Origin: Ruminococcus sp. UBA4383
GTDB taxonomy: Bacteria; Bacillota; Clostridia; Oscillospirales; Ruminococcaceae
Length of the DNA: 36,062 nt
Direction of reading: 5' to 3'
NCBI GenBank assembly: GCA_002389995.1
Contig: DGRR01000146.1
Span: 1 to 36,062 of the forward strand
In this document: positions 32,312 through 36,062 of the stretch, piece by piece
Numbering within the stretch: position 1 is the stretch's first letter
How the letters are laid out: each line of letters begins with the position of its first letter
Position numbers and translations under genes: made by a program
Notes under the pieces: model-generated
Seen by the model: only the letters and a program-made list of their open reading frames with translations
What the model was told of the DNA's origin: nothing
The model's database searches: none

Positions 32312-33490
32312 TTATTTATTTTTATCGGGCATATGGTATTTCTGATTGAATTCCTGTTTGATAGCTTCAAGGCGTTTTTTCTCTTCGATACGCTGTTTGC
32401 TTGCATTTTCCTGAATAGCCTTGGTTTCGTCGATACCGTTGACGATAGTACGCCATGTAGTTTCAAGGGTTTCAATCTTTATAGAGCTGCCCGAAGCGAG
32501 TCTTGCAGCATTCTTGGACTGTTCAACAGTATTCTGTGCGTTCTTGATGAGCATTTCATTGGTTTTCTGGTCAAGAGCTGAGAGAGCCTCAGCCTGAATT
32601 TTCTGACGTTTGAGCATCATAGCCTGAGCGAGAGCCTGTTTGAATACGGGCATAGTGATGATGAAGGCGGAATTTATTTTTCTTACGAGGTTCATATTAG
32701 TAAATTCCATAGTTTTAATCATGGGGATAGACTGCATAGCGACATTCTGAGCCACTCTCAAATCCTGAGTACGCTGTTCAAGGAGCTGAAGAGCCTGACG
32801 CATACTTTCGAGTTCAAACTGGATAGCGGTATCGCCTGTATTAGCCATATCAGCCTCACGCTGGGTTATAGCCTCCTGAATCTGTTCGCAGCCCCATTCG
32901 CCTGCGAGGATATACTTGACGAGTTCGTGATAATACTCAACGTTTGCATCGAACATCTGGTCGAGGTTACGGTTAGCCTGTTTGATCTCGCTCTCATACT
33001 TTTTGAGTTCGACATAAATCTTGTCGATTTCCTCGCCCATGGTGTGATATTTAGCGAGAATCTTGTCGATTTTCTTTTTCATATTTCCGAAAATCTTTCC
33101 GAAAAGACCGGGGTCGTCCCTGATTTCGTCGATATCGAACTTATCCATAACCTTGGCGAGTTCATTGAGCATAGTGCTTGTAGCGGTAAGCTGACTCATA
33201 TCCATGCTGTTGAGGACGGTATCGGAAGCTCTTGAAATAGCCTCGGCTGTTTCCGCACCGAAAGTTACGATAGATTCCATATTGTCAATTTCAATCTGGC
33301 TTGTGAGTGCATCTACTTCGGGGGAATGGCTGAGAGTAGTTTCCATCTGCTGGGTATCAGCAACGATGTCATATTTCTGTGAAGCGGGTTCTTCGATTAC
33401 TACTTCGGGGAGATTCTGTGAAGCGGTTGCGGTAGCTGTTTCGGTCTGAGTCTGACGGTTTGGTTTCTTGAAATCAATTCCCATTATCAT
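32312..33490 (-). CDS. TelA-family toxic-anion resistance protein
   Basis: A 392-residue, largely helical protein of the TelA/YceH family, with long coiled-coil stretches around residues 125-215 and 240-300 and a Gln-rich middle. It has no membrane helix or signal peptide, so it acts in the cytoplasm or at the membrane surface. Characteristic are TNMNLVRKINSAFIITMPVFKQ and LAQAMMLKRQKIQAEALSALD near the C-terminal third. Its start at ATG 33490 overlaps the stop of the YceG-like gene by four bases. A second ATG at 33484 has better spacing from AGAGG and may be the true start. TelA and YceG genes are paired in many Bacillota; the chemistry of the family is unknown. Confidence 0.92.
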   Translation of the reverse strand: MIMGIDFKKPNRQTQTETATATASQNLPEVVIEEPASQKYDIVADTQQMETTLSHSPEVDALTSQIEIDNMESIVTFGAETAEAISRASDTVLNSMDMSQLTATSTMLNELAKVMDKFDIDEIRDDPGLFGKIFGNMKKKIDKILAKYHTMGEEIDKIYVELKKYESEIKQANRNLDQMFDANVEYYHELVKYILAGEWGCEQIQEAITQREADMANTGDTAIQFELESMRQALQLLEQRTQDLRVAQNVAMQSIPMIKTMEFTNMNLVRKINSAFIITMPVFKQALAQAMMLKRQKIQAEALSALDQKTNEMLIKNAQNTVEQSKNAARLASGSSIKIETLETTWRTIVNGIDETKAIQENASKQRIEEKKRLEAIKQEFNQKYHMPDKNK

Positions 33491-35763
33491 GTACCTCTCT
33501 TAAATATTTTATTAAAGCTGCTCAGACGAGCTCCGAGCGAATGGGGATTAAGGTTGGGAATCCTCATATCGTACTTATACTCGCCTATCTGGTGTTCCTC
33601 GACATTGTTGACGAGGAGGTGTTCTTCAAAGCACTGATAGCCTGTGGGAACGAAGAAAAGGATATCAAAGCCGACAAGGTTGAAGAACGAGAAATATATT
33701 GCATCTTGCGGAGAAAGAACAGATTCGCTTGTGACGATGTAGATAATTTTGGGATTTACCTTAGTGAAGTCGAAATTCTGTATCAGCCGCAGTGATACCT
33801 TATCAAGGTTCAGAACGGTAGAAATAACGTCATATTCCATTCCGTTGGTGAACATACCCTTTATGGGTTTCATATCTAAAAGGAGCTGTAATTTGTCAAG
33901 GATATAGTCCTGAACGGATTCACGCAGGAACTTATACGGATAGAGTTTATGCTCCTTTATTTTCTGTCTCTGGAGTTTTCCGTTCTGGATAAAACCTGTT
34001 GCGAAAGGCTTCATTGGGTTTGAATATCCTGCGGGAATCCTCGGAAGTCTTGTTATGAGTATTGTATTATCGTCATTAATCAAACGTCTTATACTGTTCC
34101 AGTAGGCACTTACATCACCGTTCTTGACACCTGAAATTTTGGCAAAAATGACAGGCATATTGACTGTATCGCCTATGACATCGAAACTTGGTCTTAAAGT
34201 CATAGCCTTATCCCAGAGAATTTCTATTTCCTCATACATGGTATGCAGTATGATAGTATTTGCCTTGCTGTACTGTCTGTCACGGTACATACCCGTATCG
34301 GTATACATCATGGAATCGAGTTCACGTTCTGCATGATATGCGGCAGTACCCACGCTCATGACTGTATTTTCGTTCGGGAAATTTTCCATAACGAGAGAAT
34401 CATCATAATTCTTGACAAACAGATTATCTGCGTCGAGAGTGCATATATTATTGAGATTGGGGTTGAGAAGCACCACATCAACGGGTAATTTTGAGAGGAA
34501 ACGGCAGAACATGGCAGTATTCTCGTTCATCACGGGATTAAAGAGGATAAAGCAGGAAATTTCGGGGAACCTGTAATTTTTAAAGAGTTCATGATGATAC
34601 CTGTTGAACCAGCACAGGAGATATACAGCCTTTGTGGTAAGGCGGCTGAGGTTTGAATTTTCCCTGCGTGACTCATAAATCATGGTATCAATGAAAGATT
34701 TTCTGACAAGTTTCTGGAGTTCGTTGTCATTTACTCCTGAAAATTTGGAAGCGAAATCGAGGATAAGCTGGTCATTTTTCTGATAATTTTTTCTTTCTAT
34801 GCTGTTTATCTCAGTAGTATCAGGCGGAAGGAGTTCACCGCTGACGACAGTTATATGTCTGCCGCTGTTTTTTATTTCGGAATACAGTCTCAGGAGTTCA
34901 TTGGGGTAAATGAGTTTATCCTCCGCACCGTTGACGAGGAAGAAGCAGTTATAGAAGAAACGGCTGTCATCTCCACGTTTTGTTACGGCAGTACGCATAT
35001 CATCGAAAACTTTTCCCTTAATCCATGCATTTGTACACGGGGAGGAATCAGGAAGAGTGCCGTAAAGACGCTGGACGGTCATATTTTCCTGAATTTCTGC
35101 TCTTATCTTTTTGAGGCTGAAATCCTGCGGAAATGGTTTCATATCCGCCATAGTGAAATCAAAGGAATAGACGGAAGTCGGGTCTGCACTTTTATACTGA
35201 TTATCGCCGTTATATTGAAGAAGCACGACATCGCACCCTGCACCTGCGAGCATATTGAGCAGGAGGAGTTCGTATGTAGTGACATAACCTTCATAGAGGA
35301 TTTTAGGGAGCTGTTCCTCACCGAGTTTATTGACGATTCTTTCAAACTTATAGTAGAGCCAGCACATAAATTTAGTGTAGGCATTTTTGAGCATACTGTC
35401 GCTTTTGCCTTTATTTTTGAGGCTTACGAGGACATCGTATATGGAGTTTGAAACATTTTCGCACTGTGACATACTCATACGGGGAAGCCACTTATTTAAT
35501 TTTGAGTATAGGAAATTCTTGTCGAGCATGAAATCGCTGCCGAGCATTTCATTGAAATATTTCAGATTATTATTATCGGGGGGCTTGATATTTCCCTCAA
35601 TGATTACGCCCGAAGCTCTTGCAGTTTCGTGGTATTTAAGGATAAAATCGTGAATCCGGCGGTTATATCCGTTTATACGGCAGAAATAAGCGCATCTTGA
35701 TTTTCGCTTTCCAAGAGCCGTGAAATAATCATCGGTTTTTTCAATTTTTGCTATGTTAAGCAT
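33487..35763 (-). CDS. YceG-like putative component of toxic anion resistance (long form)
   Basis: A 758-residue protein with no membrane segments, beginning MLNIAKIEKTDDYFTAL. The middle and C-terminal parts fit the YceG_bac family that accompanies TelA: repeated YTK/CWLYYKFERIV and GAGCDVVLLQY segments (about 190-235), and FDILFFVPTGYQCF with the C-terminal YDMRIPNLNP. Bacillus YceG is about 540 residues, so this is a longer version, with an apparent internal repetition of a 'CDV(V/L)LLN/Q' strand. Start ATG 35763 follows AAGGTGTGTGTTGAAT; an upstream ATG at 35820 has no ribosome site. It is the first gene of the operon, overlapping telA by four bases. Biochemical activity of the family is not known to me. 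Confidence 0.8.
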   Translation of the reverse strand: MLNIAKIEKTDDYFTALGKRKSRCAYFCRINGYNRRIHDFILKYHETARASGVIIEGNIKPPDNNNLKYFNEMLGSDFMLDKNFLYSKLNKWLPRMSMSQCENVSNSIYDVLVSLKNKGKSDSMLKNAYTKFMCWLYYKFERIVNKLGEEQLPKILYEGYVTTYELLLLNMLAGAGCDVVLLQYNGDNQYKSADPTSVYSFDFTMADMKPFPQDFSLKKIRAEIQENMTVQRLYGTLPDSSPCTNAWIKGKVFDDMRTAVTKRGDDSRFFYNCFFLVNGAEDKLIYPNELLRLYSEIKNSGRHITVVSGELLPPDTTEINSIERKNYQKNDQLILDFASKFSGVNDNELQKLVRKSFIDTMIYESRRENSNLSRLTTKAVYLLCWFNRYHHELFKNYRFPEISCFILFNPVMNENTAMFCRFLSKLPVDVVLLNPNLNNICTLDADNLFVKNYDDSLVMENFPNENTVMSVGTAAYHAERELDSMMYTDTGMYRDRQYSKANTIILHTMYEEIEILWDKAMTLRPSFDVIGDTVNMPVIFAKISGVKNGDVSAYWNSIRRLINDDNTILITRLPRIPAGYSNPMKPFATGFIQNGKLQRQKIKEHKLYPYKFLRESVQDYILDKLQLLLDMKPIKGMFTNGMEYDVISTVLNLDKVSLRLIQNFDFTKVNPKIIYIVTSESVLSPQDAIYFSFFNLVGFDILFFVPTGYQCFEEHLLVNNVEEHQIGEYKYDMRIPNLNPHSLGARLSSFNKIFKRGT

Positions 35764-35859
35764 ATTCAACACACACCTTACAATATTCTTACCGAAGCTG
35801 AAAAAAAGATTTGTCAGCATATTGATGCTGTATGCACAAAGAGTTCACAGCATATACTA

Positions 35860-35888
35860 ATTATAGCATTTCCATAAAAAAATTACAA
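35860..35888 (-). promoter_or_regulatory. Sigma-A promoter of the YceG-TelA-TerD operon
   Basis: Leftward TTGTAA (35883-35888), 17 bases, TATAAT (35860-35865). Initiation near 35853 would leave about 90 bases to the chosen start at 35763. Confidence 0.65.
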
Positions 35889-35927
35889 GTAAAAAAAAGC
35901 ACAATAAGAAAAATCTTTTATTTTTTG

Positions 35928-35956
35928 TAGACATTTACAAAACGCAAATATATTAC
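35928..35956 (+). promoter_or_regulatory. Possible promoter of the divergent edge gene
   Basis: TAGACA (35928-35933), 17 bases, TATTAC (35951-35956), with an AT-rich region before it. The match is moderate. Confidence 0.45.
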
Positions 35957-36000
35957 ATAGTCAAAATACACAAAAATTTTTTTATGCCGAGGAGGTATTG

Positions 36001-36062
36001 ATGAAAATACAGGCAAAAAGTTTCATATGCGAAGAAAATTCGGAAAAAGAATTTGATTTGAC
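36001..36062 (+). CDS. Start of an unidentified protein (cut by window edge)
   Basis: ATG 36001 follows GAGGAGGTATTG, a strong ribosome site, and opens a frame of 20 codons, MKIQAKSFICEENSEKEFDL, that runs off the window. Too little is visible to assign a family. It is divergent from the YceG-TelA-TerD operon, sharing the intergenic region, so it may belong to the same system. Confidence 0.6.
   Translation, partial: MKIQAKSFICEENSEKEFDL

Overview
The window looks like chromosome of a low- to moderate-GC Gram-positive anaerobe of class Clostridia, most likely a Ruminococcus-type Oscillospiraceae (inference). The signs are strong AGGAGG ribosome sites, sigma-A promoters with 17-bp spacers, a bifunctional Rel, a Spo0A-family regulator with 0A boxes, and Bacillota-style TelA/TerD/YceG-like genes. 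I saw no rRNA, tRNA, CRISPR array, transposase or integrase.

Layout. (1) 1-10224, minus strand: a capsule/exopolysaccharide operon read from a consensus promoter at 10321-10349. In transcription order it encodes a DegT-type aminotransferase, a PglC-like phosphoglycosyl transferase, three GT4 glycosyltransferases, a Wzy-like polymerase, a hexapeptide acyltransferase, a GT2 glycosyltransferase, WecB, and a UDP-glucuronate-4-epimerase-like protein cut by the window edge. (2) 10425-11024: a lone methyltransferase with its own promoter. (3) 11151-15201: an N-degron operon, clpS-clpA-aat, ending in a predicted PD-(D/E)XK-like nuclease of unknown role. (4) 15301-20496: a PglF/CapD-type dehydratase with an upstream nucleotidyltransferase-fold gene, an L,D-transpeptidase, a signal-peptidase-like Ser/His protease and a PqqD-like protein. 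These probably belong functionally with surface polymer export or maturation. (5) 20648-25026: recJ-rel. (6) 25391-26134: spo0A-like, with several 0A-box-like sites upstream.

(7) 26533-35763 is the most interesting part. A plus-strand operon encodes a J-domain protein fused to a kinase-like domain that has lost its catalytic residues, a VWA/MIDAS protein, and a strongly divergent adenylosuccinate synthetase homologue. It converges, across one bidirectional terminator, on a minus-strand operon of a long YceG-like protein, TelA, two TerD proteins and a cytoplasmic HtrA-type protease. The protease N-terminus resembles part of the YceG-like protein. Together these look like a variant of the Ter/Tel stress systems, with a possible nucleotide-ligase product, a chaperone-linked pseudokinase and a dedicated protease. 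0A-box-like sites lie between the divergent spo0A and J-pseudokinase promoters, so this module may be tied to Spo0A control (inference).

Several starts were re-chosen from ribosome sites and promoters: Wzy, ClpS, Aat, the L,D-transpeptidase, the PqqD-like protein, Spo0A and the YceG-like protein.
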